Source of the DNA: a virus
Virus record (IMG/VR): IMGVR_UViG_3300029911_000010
Span: 40,428 to 104,427 of that record
DNA length: 64,000 nucleotides
Strand: one strand, 5' to 3'
A model generated the notes under the pieces. The model was not told the origin of the DNA. It saw only the letters and a list, made by a program, of their open reading frames with translations, and did not search any database. How positions within the stretch are numbered: the first letter of the stretch is position 1; each line of letters begins with the position of its first letter. A program made the position numbers and the translations under genes. Positions 24,679 to 33,729 of this stretch are shown here, in pieces.

Positions 24679-27600
24679 CTATTTTTGCTCTTCCAGAATG
24701 TGAACGGCGTCGCCGATTTCGATCTCTTTATTCAACCACGAGGCGATTGCATCCGCCTTGGACCGAAACGTGCGCTCAGGCCGTTTGCTCTTGTTGGTGC
24801 TGGCTGCGTAAATCCCGCCGACATACTCCTGACTGGGCACATGCACCGGCGACTTGAAATCCGCCGGGCTCAAAAGCGAATGGCTGGGCAGCATCCGTTC
24901 CAGGGCTTCGACGCGGGCGGCTTCGTCGGTGGGAACGTGATACTGCATGGCGTCGCCGTCGAAGTCGGCGTTGAATCCCTTAACCACCAGCGGAGAGATC
25001 TGCAGTGTGCTGCCTTTAGTCAGCCTGGGGCGAAACGCCATGATGCCAAAACGATGCAGCACCGGAGCCCGGTTGATGATGACCGGGCGTTCGCCCATTT
25101 CTTCTTCCAACGCCTTGCGGGCCAGCTTTCCTTTGTCCTTAATCTCCTGTAACGCTGCCATCATCGGCATGCCCTGTCGTTTGAGCCGCCGCACGACGAA
25201 CCGGCTGTAGACGTCAAAAGCCCGATCCTCGGGCAAGCCGACGCTGTCCATGTCCAGGTCCGGGTTGGGCGTTATGACAGCCCGACCAACGTTGTCCACC
25301 GTGCTGGAAATCAACTTGCGCTGGACAGTGCCGAACTTGGGGCTGGAGCCGAAGATGCTTCTGAGAATGCCGTGAACTTCTTTGTCCCTGCTCTGCTGTG
25401 TAATCGGCTCCCCCAGACCGGTGACTGCCTTGAAGGCGTTATAGACAGCCAGCCGCTCAGCGCCGACACCTTCGTCGCCGAGCTGCTGCTTCATCTCGCC
25501 CAGATTCTTGTCAGCCTCGTGCAGTTCCTTGTAGAGAAAATTGGGATCGTCCACCAGCGGCACGTTGCTGCCGCTCATCAGACTGACGGGGCGAAACTGC
25601 GGCGGCAGCACCGGCACGCGGCTCATCATCCAGTCCTTGGGATGAATGCCCAGCCTCTTGGCGCTCTTGAGATAGCCCAGCTTGCGAATCGCCGCGTCAC
25701 GACTGGATTTGCTGCCGTGCTCGATCGTCGCCCTGACCTTGGCCAGCTCGCTGTCGACGTTGACCTTGCCCAGCGCCTTGGCGATAGCCGAAGGTCCGGT
25801 CCCGTAGTCGGGCAGGGTGTGCTTGCCCGCCAGCGTGTCCTCGAATTCATTGCCGGTCAAACCCAGCACACGGCGGATGGGTTCTTCCATCACCGGGTTG
25901 GGCATCGCCTCGCTAAGCGGAACGGCTGCCCATTTAGTACCGTGATGGCCGCCGGTCAGCTCTGAGTCGAACAAGCCGCCTTCGATCGGTTCCAGTCCCT
26001 TGTCGAAATGCACCGTGTCGCCGTGCTTGAGGTTACGATCGCCGGCCAGAGTGTCGACGTCCTTGTCGGTCATCGCCATGACGTGCAGCTGCGAGCCGTC
26101 CCGCACGACGTTGATGCCGGAGGCTTTAAGCTGGGCGATGAACTTGTTGTACACCATCGGAACGCGGGGTTCCCTGGGCGTGAAGCCTTGCATGAACTGC
26201 AGCCAGTAGTCGTCGTTCTTCTGCCCGCGAATGGCCCCGGCGTCCCGCAGCACCTGTGTGGCCCCGTGGCTAAGCAATGCGTTGGAGTCCAGCAGGGAGA
26301 TACGCTTAGAGCCTGTTTCGCCGCCTTTGGCCGGCGTCTCATCAGACGAGTAAGCGCCGCCGCCACGCCCCTGGCCTTTACTTTCGGCGGTGTGGTGCAG
26401 CTTCATGAAAAACCGGTTGCCGGTGTAGACTCCGTGGATCGCCTTGCCGCTCTTGGGATCGATTACGTCCTCGGTGTCGGGCAAGCCGTGCTGCTGCATC
26501 AGCTTTTCAACCCAGGCGATGCGATCGGGGATGTTCGGGTCCCAATCCTCCGCCTTGAACGATCGGCCGGTCTTGGCGGCAATGGCTCCCAGCTTGGCTT
26601 CCGCCCACTGAGCGGGGTTGGTGTTGCCGGCGATCAGCATTTTCCCGTTACGACGGGTGACGACGTACCCGGTCGGTACAGTGGGGCAGTACACCGTACC
26701 GTCGTATTGAACCTTCTTCCAATTCTGTGCCTCCAGTACCCGATGCTTTTTCAGGTAGATGGCCGTACGCCACATACTCGACGCAGGCTGCAACGCCACG
26801 TTAGACGATACGCCTTGATAAATCAGCAACCGTTGAAGATCCGCCGCAAGACGAGGCGACATCGTCCCTGCGCCAGTATAATCACGAGCACGCTCTGAGC
26901 TATCCTTGCAGCCGTCGCCGGCCAGGTAGCCATCAAGAAACCGCTGCCGCGTGGCTGGACTCTGCTTGAACACCCACTCCGGGATGAACTTGTCGGCACA
27001 CAGTCCCAGTCCGAGCGACTTGATATAGTCACACAGCCGTTTTGAGGTAACGTGGAATTGCGTGTTATCTTCGTTGTAGTTCCACGCGAACGGCAGCCGC
27101 TTCAACAACTTGACGATGTGCCGGCAGTTAGCTGCATTAGCCGAATGACTTTGGGAGACGTGGACCTTGTCGTCGACGTTGCCCTCAGCGACGTACCATC
27201 CCAGGAACTCGGCCCAATCGCCGGGGTCGATCTCGATCAGGCTCCGGTCACTGCGGCTGTCCTTAGTTTGTCGGTCAATCTGCGGCAGCACGAACGGCTC
27301 GTCCGTGCCTTTGACCGGATTACCGGCAACGGGGACAACCCAGTCGTGGAACGCTATGCGGGAAGCGGGCACCTCTTGCCATGTTGCTCCAGGGTAGCCG
27401 CACTTGGCCCACATACGGTGGTTCGGCGTGACACAGAAGTCCATCAGCTTGTTCTGAAAACGTAACATCGGCCCCTTGTACGGGGCGGCGTGGAACGCCT
27501 CCAATTGGTCCAACAGGTAAAGATTGCCAGTCGGCGTGTGATAGCACGCGAACCGATCTGCGGTCGTGACGTCTTTCCCGAACACCCAGCCTCGTTCGGT

Positions 27601-27693
27601 AAGGAACTCCGTTTGGTCGTCGTAGCACCTGCTAATCACACCTAAAGGATTTAACAGAACCTCGTACGGCTTGCCGCCATTGTCGTGTGGCAT
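24679..27693 (-). CDS. rpoB: RNA polymerase beta C-terminal part fused to beta-prime N-terminal part, with intein
   Basis: 1004 aa from the first ATG. Homology extends further upstream to the UGA at 27736. The beta end: PHDNGGKPYEVLLNPLGV, an intein (23-357), then GSKRISLLDSNALLSHGA. Without a stop the chain continues into beta-prime (LEPIEGGLFDSELTGG), the NADFDGD magnesium motif in GFNADFDGDAMQYHVP, and VPSQEYVGGIYAAST, ending soon after. Beta-beta-prime fusions are known in some bacteria. Here beta-prime is also split, its C-terminal half being encoded at 17521-22488. ATG at 27693 cannot be the functional start, because it omits the conserved GDKG lysine; see the UGA entry. Confidence 0.85.
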   Translation of the reverse strand: MPHDNGGKPYEVLLNPLGVISRCYDDQTEFLTERGWVFGKDVTTADRFACYHTPTGNLYLLDQLEAFHAAPYKGPMLRFQNKLMDFCVTPNHRMWAKCGYPGATWQEVPASRIAFHDWVVPVAGNPVKGTDEPFVLPQIDRQTKDSRSDRSLIEIDPGDWAEFLGWYVAEGNVDDKVHVSQSHSANAANCRHIVKLLKRLPFAWNYNEDNTQFHVTSKRLCDYIKSLGLGLCADKFIPEWVFKQSPATRQRFLDGYLAGDGCKDSSERARDYTGAGTMSPRLAADLQRLLIYQGVSSNVALQPASSMWRTAIYLKKHRVLEAQNWKKVQYDGTVYCPTVPTGYVVTRRNGKMLIAGNTNPAQWAEAKLGAIAAKTGRSFKAEDWDPNIPDRIAWVEKLMQQHGLPDTEDVIDPKSGKAIHGVYTGNRFFMKLHHTAESKGQGRGGGAYSSDETPAKGGETGSKRISLLDSNALLSHGATQVLRDAGAIRGQKNDDYWLQFMQGFTPREPRVPMVYNKFIAQLKASGINVVRDGSQLHVMAMTDKDVDTLAGDRNLKHGDTVHFDKGLEPIEGGLFDSELTGGHHGTKWAAVPLSEAMPNPVMEEPIRRVLGLTGNEFEDTLAGKHTLPDYGTGPSAIAKALGKVNVDSELAKVRATIEHGSKSSRDAAIRKLGYLKSAKRLGIHPKDWMMSRVPVLPPQFRPVSLMSGSNVPLVDDPNFLYKELHEADKNLGEMKQQLGDEGVGAERLAVYNAFKAVTGLGEPITQQSRDKEVHGILRSIFGSSPKFGTVQRKLISSTVDNVGRAVITPNPDLDMDSVGLPEDRAFDVYSRFVVRRLKRQGMPMMAALQEIKDKGKLARKALEEEMGERPVIINRAPVLHRFGIMAFRPRLTKGSTLQISPLVVKGFNADFDGDAMQYHVPTDEAARVEALERMLPSHSLLSPADFKSPVHVPSQEYVGGIYAASTNKSKRPERTFRSKADAIASWLNKEIEIGDAVHILEEQK
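26623..27627 (-). mobile_element. intein in the beta C-terminal region, with LAGLIDADG endonuclease
   Basis: 335-residue intein (C23 to N357 of the ORF starting at 27693). Begins CYDDQTEFLTERGW. LAGLIDADG motifs are FLGWYVAEG and DGYLAGDG. Ends NGKMLIAGN before extein Thr. Penultimate residue Gly instead of His. Removal joins GVISR to TNPAQW, matching bacterial NPLGVPSRMN. Confidence 0.9.
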
Positions 27694-27732
27694 CTGGGCG
27701 TCGGGGATGATCGAGGAGACGACACCTTTATC

Positions 27733-27741
27733 ACCTCAGCC
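27733..27741 (-). other. in-frame UGA in the beta active-site motif (possible stop hop)
   Basis: On the minus strand the codons are GGC UGA GGU, then GAU AAA GGU. Frame and homology continue across the stop: GDKGVVSSIIPD matches the conserved beta sequence. A hop of the Gly-tRNA from GGC over UGA to GGU would give RYG-DKG, the same length as canonical RHG-NKG. Read-through would leave two extra residues. Other genes here end in UGA within ATGA overlaps, so UGA is a true stop generally. A six-base sequencing or assembly insertion is the main alternative. Confidence 0.75.
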
Positions 27742-30700
27742 GTACCGGCCGCTATTTTGCGACCAGTACGTTTTGTCCCTCCTTTCCACGTAAAGGGTGT
27801 GATTCGGAACAGTGACGCAATACACCATGCCGTCATAAGCGACGACGGTCTCTTCGACACTCTCGTAAGTGTTAGCCTTGCCTTTCTTCCACCACGGTCG
27901 CAAGTGTCGACGGTTGATCCGGGCTCGCCAGTGCCGTTCTTTGGCCCAGTTGTCAGTCCGTGTGACTTCCTTGACGGACGCGCACCAGCCGAGCTTCAAG
28001 CAGATCAACTGCATGTCGTACGCTAAACGCTCGGACGACGTGCTGTATTCCCAGCAGTCACCTTTGTGCCCATCGCCTGCCAGGTAAGCGTCGAAGAAAA
28101 CACCAAGCTGCCGTGGTGGAAGCTCTTGAACGTATTCAGGCACTCGCTCGGTGTAACTGTCGCCCAGCGGTGCGAGTTGTGCAGCCAGCCAGGCATTGCC
28201 GAGTTCAAAACGCTGGTCACCTTCGTTGTAGTAGAACGGTAAACCGAGTCGGTCGATGACATCACGAATCGCAGTAAAGTGCGGCGACTCACGAAACTGT
28301 GCAATCTTGACATAATTACCGACGCACCAGCCTTCGGCGATGTAGTAGCCTAAAAACTCCAGCCAGTCATCCATCGCAACGCGATCGAGTACGACGCGAT
28401 CACTACGGTGCTTCACGTCAACGATGGGGAACGCGTAGAACGGCTGATCTTGTCCGACCCAAGCGCAGTCCTTCTTAAACTGCCATTCGCCCTTGGACGC
28501 ATAAAACTCGCGGGCCGTCACCGCGCTGTATGGCTCGCCTGGACGTGACACCCACAAACGGTGGTCCATCGTCACCAGCATGTCAAGATGTTTGGTGACG
28601 AGCTTGTACATCTCACCTTTGTGCTCGTACGCCCAAACGTGTGTCGGTCGCTGCCACTCCAATTGTTCGGACGCGTTCAGCGTGGCTACCCAGTCATCGA
28701 CCGTCACATCCGCCACGGAAACAAATCCACGGTTTTTCGTCAGCACTCGTGTCTCGGTGTCGAAGCACATCTTGTCACCGACCTGCGTCGGGTGCTTGCT
28801 CTTGACCACCACCACCGGGCCGTCCTTGCCGTCGACCACGTCGGTGACGACACCCTCGTCGTGATGATCCCAGGTGATGCTGGCGTCGGCGAAAGGAGCC
28901 TGCCGCTTCTTGTGAATCTTGTTGGCCGAGTGCTCGCGTTGTTCGGCGGCAATGATTAACGGATCGCCGTGTTTTACCGTGGTGCCGACCTTGATCACAC
29001 CGCGATCGTCCATGTTGTCCAGTGTCTTGCGATCATAACGGCCGGGAAACAATGAGATGTAGTTGCTCTTGCCGATCTTGTGCTGGTCGCTGATTTCCAG
29101 ACCGTGTTGATACATGTGCTCGGAGGTCATCCGCTTGGCCATCGACTCGCTGATGACCGTGGCATCCTCAAAGTTTTGCCCGCCCCACGGCAGATACGCC
29201 ACACGGGCGTTAAGCCCCAACGCCGAAGCACCCTTCTTGTCGGTGAAGTTGGAGTGGGCCATCAACTGACCCTGCGAAAACCGGTCACCGGGTTTTACAG
29301 TCGGCGTCTGGTGGATGAACGTCTTGCGGTTGTACGGATGATTGTTGTACAGCTCCAGCGTGGCCGTCGTGCCATCGTCGTGCTTGACCTTTATGCCTTC
29401 GGGCGTCACGTCCAGCACCCGGCCGCCCTTGTCGGCGAACATGGCACCCATGTGCTTGCCGTACTCATCCTCGTAGCTGCGATTGCCGTTGCTGCCGGGC
29501 ACGGCGTTCTGCACCAGCGGCGACTCAGCGCCAATCACCGGCAGGGCCTGAGTGCTCATACGGCTGGCCATGCTGGCACGTTGCCCCTTGAGCATGCTCT
29601 TGAGCGGAATGAAATGGTCCAGTGGGCTGAACGCATGCTCAAACTGCGGCAACGTCAACGTTACGTCGCGTTTCTTGACCCAGGTCAGCCGGCCGCCCTG
29701 CATGGCCGGAATGCGCTTGTAAGGCAAACCCATGGCTCCAGGAAACGTGACGGTGGTATCGGCAATCTCCTGCGGCGTTTTGTAGACCGTCTTGCCGGTG
29801 TTGACGTCAGTAAAGCTGCCGTACAGCTTGCCGTCTGAACCTTTGCGGGCATTGCCGGCCAGATAGGTGTCTACACCAGCCTTAAAACTTTCCGGGGTCC
29901 GCAAAGGATCGATAAATCCGTAGTGGCTGGGCTGCACCGACCGGGCTTCGTCCGGGATGGCGTCGTAGCTGGGAATGCCGCCTTCGCCCATGCGGCTGAC
30001 CTGGGTGTTCTTGTCCAGGATCTCGGCGGGGTTGATTTCTTCCAGCGACCGGCCGAGCCCCGAGTCCAGCAGCGCCGAATCCAGTTGACCCTGCAGCGGG
30101 CGAGTCGGCATGGATTGCAGATCACCTTTGAAGCCGGCCTTGTATAGCAGCTGCCGCTGCACGCCGGCCCGATCCTTAGCCAACCGCTCGCGGAACAGAT
30201 CCTCGGGGCCGAGAAACCGCTGGTAAGCCAGGTGATCGCGATCGTCGGGAGGTGATTCGCCGCGACTGACCGCCAACAGCCTGCGAGTAATCGACAGCAT
30301 CGCATCTTTGTTGAGATTCTGATGCGGATGATCGAGTGTGTGCTTGGTGACCTCCGGGTCAAGCGTCATTCCTTCGAACGCTTTTCGGATGGCATCATCC
30401 AGCGAGCCTTCGACTTTGCCGCCCAGTACCTTGTCCTTGAGCTTGTGCAGCGCCTGCTCGTCCTTGCCCACGACAGAGTTGGTCTGATGCAGTTCCGGTC
30501 CCCAGGCATCACGAATTTCCTTGTCGCTGGCCCCCATGGTCTTAAGCAACGGCATCAATGGGATGTTGGCGTTGCCCATCTTAATGAAAAAGCGGCCCTT
30601 TTCCGGGTCCAGCCAATACCGATGGCTGGGTCCACCGGCCAACACGTTGGTGTGCGTCTCGATCTCGCCGTTTTCCTTGGTGCGAGTGAACGGGCCGGAC

Positions 30701-31158
30701 AGCAGTCGCGACTGATGCACCAGGGCGTATTCGTTGCCCTTGTTGACGAACGTGCCGCCCTCAGTCAAATGCGGCACCTTAAACAATGTCATGGGCCGCC
30801 TGTCCATCTCCTTGCCGCTGTTGTTGTCGGTCAACACCCAGGTGCCCCGCAGACGACGTCCCAGCGTGTCACCTCGCAAGCTGGCTTCCTTGCGATCCTT
30901 TTTGCTGAACGTATCGCCATCCATCCACTGGACGTCTCGCAACGACAGCGTGTGCTTGAGATTGGACACTGGCTTGAGATTGAGAGCCGCGTCGTAGACG
31001 TTGTCGTATATCGCTTTGCGGGTGGCGTCGATGTCTCCGAAGTTCCGCAAGCCCGCCGGCTCCTTGGGCTTGGGCGATGCTGCCGGCGGCGCAATCGGCC
31101 CAGGTCCGCTAAGCAGATCGGGTTCACTGGGCATGAGGTTGTAAGGAGAATCATCCAT
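27736..31158 (-). CDS. rpoB: RNA polymerase beta subunit, N-terminal and central part, with intein
   Basis: 1140 aa. Pro-rich N-terminus, then beta-type segments: LVHQSRLLSGPFTR, an NMQRQAVP-like block (RMSTQALPVIGAE), WGGQNFEDATVISE, and VGDKM with the first active-site lysine. An intein (798-1135) follows, then SGRYG and UGA. The catalytic region therefore stops in the middle of the canonical GDKMAGRHGNKG motif. Gene start overlaps the preceding stop (TAGCCATG), without a good SD. The rifampicin-pocket residues are not conserved. The polymerase is probably transcribed with virion genes. Confidence 0.85.
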   Translation of the reverse strand: MDDSPYNLMPSEPDLLSGPGPIAPPAASPKPKEPAGLRNFGDIDATRKAIYDNVYDAALNLKPVSNLKHTLSLRDVQWMDGDTFSKKDRKEASLRGDTLGRRLRGTWVLTDNNSGKEMDRRPMTLFKVPHLTEGGTFVNKGNEYALVHQSRLLSGPFTRTKENGEIETHTNVLAGGPSHRYWLDPEKGRFFIKMGNANIPLMPLLKTMGASDKEIRDAWGPELHQTNSVVGKDEQALHKLKDKVLGGKVEGSLDDAIRKAFEGMTLDPEVTKHTLDHPHQNLNKDAMLSITRRLLAVSRGESPPDDRDHLAYQRFLGPEDLFRERLAKDRAGVQRQLLYKAGFKGDLQSMPTRPLQGQLDSALLDSGLGRSLEEINPAEILDKNTQVSRMGEGGIPSYDAIPDEARSVQPSHYGFIDPLRTPESFKAGVDTYLAGNARKGSDGKLYGSFTDVNTGKTVYKTPQEIADTTVTFPGAMGLPYKRIPAMQGGRLTWVKKRDVTLTLPQFEHAFSPLDHFIPLKSMLKGQRASMASRMSTQALPVIGAESPLVQNAVPGSNGNRSYEDEYGKHMGAMFADKGGRVLDVTPEGIKVKHDDGTTATLELYNNHPYNRKTFIHQTPTVKPGDRFSQGQLMAHSNFTDKKGASALGLNARVAYLPWGGQNFEDATVISESMAKRMTSEHMYQHGLEISDQHKIGKSNYISLFPGRYDRKTLDNMDDRGVIKVGTTVKHGDPLIIAAEQREHSANKIHKKRQAPFADASITWDHHDEGVVTDVVDGKDGPVVVVKSKHPTQVGDKMCFDTETRVLTKNRGFVSVADVTVDDWVATLNASEQLEWQRPTHVWAYEHKGEMYKLVTKHLDMLVTMDHRLWVSRPGEPYSAVTAREFYASKGEWQFKKDCAWVGQDQPFYAFPIVDVKHRSDRVVLDRVAMDDWLEFLGYYIAEGWCVGNYVKIAQFRESPHFTAIRDVIDRLGLPFYYNEGDQRFELGNAWLAAQLAPLGDSYTERVPEYVQELPPRQLGVFFDAYLAGDGHKGDCWEYSTSSERLAYDMQLICLKLGWCASVKEVTRTDNWAKERHWRARINRRHLRPWWKKGKANTYESVEETVVAYDGMVYCVTVPNHTLYVERRDKTYWSQNSGRYG
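27754..28767 (-). mobile_element. intein between the two beta active-site lysines, with LAGLIDADG endonuclease
   Basis: 338-residue intein (C798 to N1135). Begins CFDTETRVLTKNRGF. LAGLIDADG motifs are FLGYYIAEG and DAYLAGDG. Ends DKTYWSQN before extein Ser. Penultimate residue Gln. Removal gives VGDKM-SGRYG, matching GDKMAGRHG. Confidence 0.9.
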
Positions 31159-31160
31159 GG

Positions 31161-32105
31161 CTAGTGAAACAAGTCGCCGATCGAATTGCGCACGTGTCCC
31201 AGCAACGACTTCTCGGACGGGTCGGCCTCGGCTTGCATGTCACGGTCAGCACCGCCGCCGGGCGACATGAAGTTTTCCGACACTGGAACGGGCTTGGGCA
31301 TGGCCATGACTTCGCTGGGCCGCTGGGAATACATCCGGCGATTACGGCGATCAATTGCCTTCTGCAACACCTTTGGTCCACTCTGCTTCGTCTCCGCGTC
31401 GTACATCGCCTTGCCGGCGAGACCGCCGCTGCCCAGGCCGTATAACAGATAAAGCTGAGCCACGCGCTGGGTCATGTTGGGATCAGCCAGCCCGCCGAAA
31501 TTCCAGCTCGCCAGACCGCTGGCCTGTTTCTCCTGCAGCTTGTCGTACAGGGCGTCCAGGGCGCTGCCCAGCTGCAAAGCCGTGTCCTGTTGATCTCCGG
31601 CCAGCTTTCCCGCATCAATAGACGTCACACCATGCGGCTTTCTCGCCTTGGGGTAGCTTTCCACCAGAGACCGCTCAAAATCCTGCCGGGCATCTTCCAC
31701 ATCCTGCTCGTTGGCGTCCTGCCGTCGTTTGGACAACAACGCATCCACGCCTTTCCAGCCGCCGTACAAACCCAAACCGCCGGCCACTGCCAGCGTCGGC
31801 GCGTAAGACCAGTGATTTTGGTAGCTGTCGACCATTCCGGCCTTGCCCATGGCCCCCGCCTCTACGGGGATGGGCACGCTGGTGAGCATGGCTCCGGGAT
31901 ACGGATTCTTCTTGCGCCTGGCCGTGGTGTTGTACAAGCCGGTCAGCCCGCGAGCGCCGGCTCCAATACCGAGACCCGCCAGGCCGAGTCCAGCTGCATC
32001 ACGCAGGACTGCTTCCATGTTCAACTGGTTGACGGCATTGACCGCCGTGTTGTCTACTGCGGTCTTGGCCAACCGCGATGCCGTGGCAAAAGGATCAATC
32101 GTCAT
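31161..32105 (-). CDS. glycine-zipper virion-type protein (314 aa)
   Basis: 314 aa. Two Gly/Ala-rich hydrophobic segments (about 35-60 and 100-125) and a helical remainder rich in Gln, Lys and Asp. ATG follows GGGAG. RNA UUGGG-AGA-CCCAA hides part of the SD in a stem. The stop is 2 nt before the beta start, so translation may be coupled. No family recognised. Confidence 0.65.
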   Translation of the reverse strand: MTIDPFATASRLAKTAVDNTAVNAVNQLNMEAVLRDAAGLGLAGLGIGAGARGLTGLYNTTARRKKNPYPGAMLTSVPIPVEAGAMGKAGMVDSYQNHWSYAPTLAVAGGLGLYGGWKGVDALLSKRRQDANEQDVEDARQDFERSLVESYPKARKPHGVTSIDAGKLAGDQQDTALQLGSALDALYDKLQEKQASGLASWNFGGLADPNMTQRVAQLYLLYGLGSGGLAGKAMYDAETKQSGPKVLQKAIDRRNRRMYSQRPSEVMAMPKPVPVSENFMSPGGGADRDMQAEADPSEKSLLGHVRNSIGDLFH

Positions 32106-32514
32106 TGGGTCTCCCAACATAAGGCCGCTGGGCCAGGTTCGGTTTTCCGTCTTCCATGTAATACTCAGACCATTCCACATAGATTATCACCCGCAGGCGG
32201 GTTCGGACAATTCCATCGGTTCCCTTGATCTTTTCCACCAGATGTTCGTGATGGCGGTGCAGGCACTGTGCCCAGCCATTGGTGATCTTGTCCATGACCG
32301 CCATGTACTCTTTGTTCTCGCGGGGGTCACTGGTGTCAAAGATGCGATTGTGCGAGTCGCTGACGCGGGTCAGCCGCTGCTCAAGCTCTTCGGCTGTGCC
32401 GGTAATCGGAAAATGCCCACGATAAGGAGCCCCGTCCACGTCGGCGCGGTTCCAATGCAGGCGGCCACGCTCGCCGCCGTCGACCTGATTCATGAACTTG
32501 ATGAGTGAAGACAC
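32095..32514 (-). CDS. hypothetical protein (139 aa)
   Basis: 139-aa soluble protein, predicted alpha/beta with a WSEYYMED-type C-terminal stretch. GTG start with GAGG 6 nt upstream. Overlaps the next gene by 11 bp. No family recognised. Confidence 0.6.
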   Translation of the reverse strand: MSSLIKFMNQVDGGERGRLHWNRADVDGAPYRGHFPITGTAEELEQRLTRVSDSHNRIFDTSDPRENKEYMAVMDKITNGWAQCLHRHHEHLVEKIKGTDGIVRTRLRVIIYVEWSEYYMEDGKPNLAQRPYVGRPNDD

Positions 32515-32525
32515 GATCGCCTCGG

Positions 32526-32945
32526 TTAGAACATCGGACGCCCGGTGATCGATTTGGGTTTCGTCTGACGACGAATCACGCCTTCTCTGCGGGATCGTGC
32601 GGCTTCGCGGCCGTAAGCCTCGATCAACTCGTTGTTCTTGGCTTCGTCGACGTCCTGGTCGCTAATGTCCTGCGCCTTGGCCGCCAGATGACCAATGCCG
32701 GCTCCGAGCAGCGGCGGTGCCGCCAGGGCGAGCGGGATGCCCCATGACAATGCCGTATTGGCCAGACCGGTGGCACCGTTCCAGGCACTGCCCAACATCG
32801 GCATAAGACCCTCAGCCTGCTTGACCGGTGCGTCCAGGGCGGCTTCCGCCTGCTTGACCGCAGTCAGCATCTCGCCCGGCGTGGTCAGTCCATTGTCGAT
32901 GCACTTGAGCATGAAGCCGAACTTGAAAGCTTGTCTGTCGTCCAT
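32526..32945 (-). CDS. membrane-associated virion-type protein (139 aa)
   Basis: 139 aa. A helical N-terminus with KQAE repeats, one long hydrophobic Ala/Leu/Gly stretch (about 68-92), then a basic C-terminus. AAGGAG precedes the ATG. Resembles the glycine-zipper proteins of this cluster. Confidence 0.65.
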   Translation of the reverse strand: MDDRQAFKFGFMLKCIDNGLTTPGEMLTAVKQAEAALDAPVKQAEGLMPMLGSAWNGATGLANTALSWGIPLALAAPPLLGAGIGHLAAKAQDISDQDVDEAKNNELIEAYGREAARSRREGVIRRQTKPKSITGRPMF

Positions 32946-32955
32946 GTGAATCTCC

Positions 32956-33366
32956 TTACCAGGCAATGTCCTTGAGGCCGGGAACAACGGTGCGGCTGCT
33001 GCGCTTTTCCCGAATCTCCCTGACCATCTGCTTAACGTGCCGCTTGTCGTCAGGCATGCCCTGACGCTTGGCCTTTTCGCACAATGCGATCATAGCGTCA
33101 ATGTAGCCGCGATACGCGGTCATCTCGCTGGGATGGTTCCATCCCTTGCCGGTGCGATGATTGCCGATCATGTCGTTGATGCCTTTCAATCGAATCAGGC
33201 AATCCTGGACGGTCATCGAGCCGTACTTTTCATCGTCCCGACCGGTGGCGTCCAGATCGTTCCAGTGAATCAACCCGCCCTCAGCCCACCACAAGTGCAT
33301 GTGAGCGTTTTCCTTGCATGGGTCCTTGAAACGAACCGCATCCGAACTAAGCAAAATGGCCGACAT
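32956..33366 (-). CDS. hypothetical protein (136 aa)
   Basis: 136-aa soluble, His/Trp-containing protein (WWAEGGLIHW near residue 26), basic at the C-terminus. GGAGAAG before ATG; RNA CAUGG-AGAAG-CCAUG pairs over the start codon. No family recognised. Confidence 0.65.
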   Translation of the reverse strand: MSAILLSSDAVRFKDPCKENAHMHLWWAEGGLIHWNDLDATGRDDEKYGSMTVQDCLIRLKGINDMIGNHRTGKGWNHPSEMTAYRGYIDAMIALCEKAKRQGMPDDKRHVKQMVREIREKRSSRTVVPGLKDIAW

Positions 33367-33408
33367 GGCTTCTCCATGAACGTTTAGAAAAGTTCTTTTG
33401 TAAACCCG

Positions 33409-33720
33409 TTAAAGTGCCAGCTTAAACTCATCGGCGTCCCAGACCACCGGGCAGCCAAACAAATCCTGAGCGAATCCTTTTTGCCGCAGACTGCTAACGT
33501 GGATGTCCTGACTGCGAGCCAGGTCGACGACGATAGCTGCTTCGACGGACCGGGGCATGTACAACAGTCGCGGACTGACCCGGTGATACTGCTTAAACGC
33601 AAGCAGCGCCTGCTTGACCAGATAGTGGACAACAAACTCACAGGCGTCGATTCCCGTTGCCTGCTCGCGAATTCGAGCTTTGACTGTAAGACCAGTTTTC
33701 GCTGCTTCCTTAACGGCCAT
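33409..33720 (-). CDS. hypothetical protein (103 aa)
   Basis: 103-aa soluble alpha/beta protein. AGGAG 6 nt before ATG. Lies between virion-type genes. No family recognised. Confidence 0.65.
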   Translation of the reverse strand: MAVKEAAKTGLTVKARIREQATGIDACEFVVHYLVKQALLAFKQYHRVSPRLLYMPRSVEAAIVVDLARSQDIHVSSLRQKGFAQDLFGCPVVWDADEFKLAL

Positions 33721-33729
33721 TGCTGTCTC

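Noticed and set aside
27736-27738. UGA recoded as an amino acid throughout the genome
   Set aside because: Several genes end in UGA exactly at ATGA overlaps with the next start, for example 44556, 42754 and 56101, so UGA is a normal stop. The event in beta would be local.
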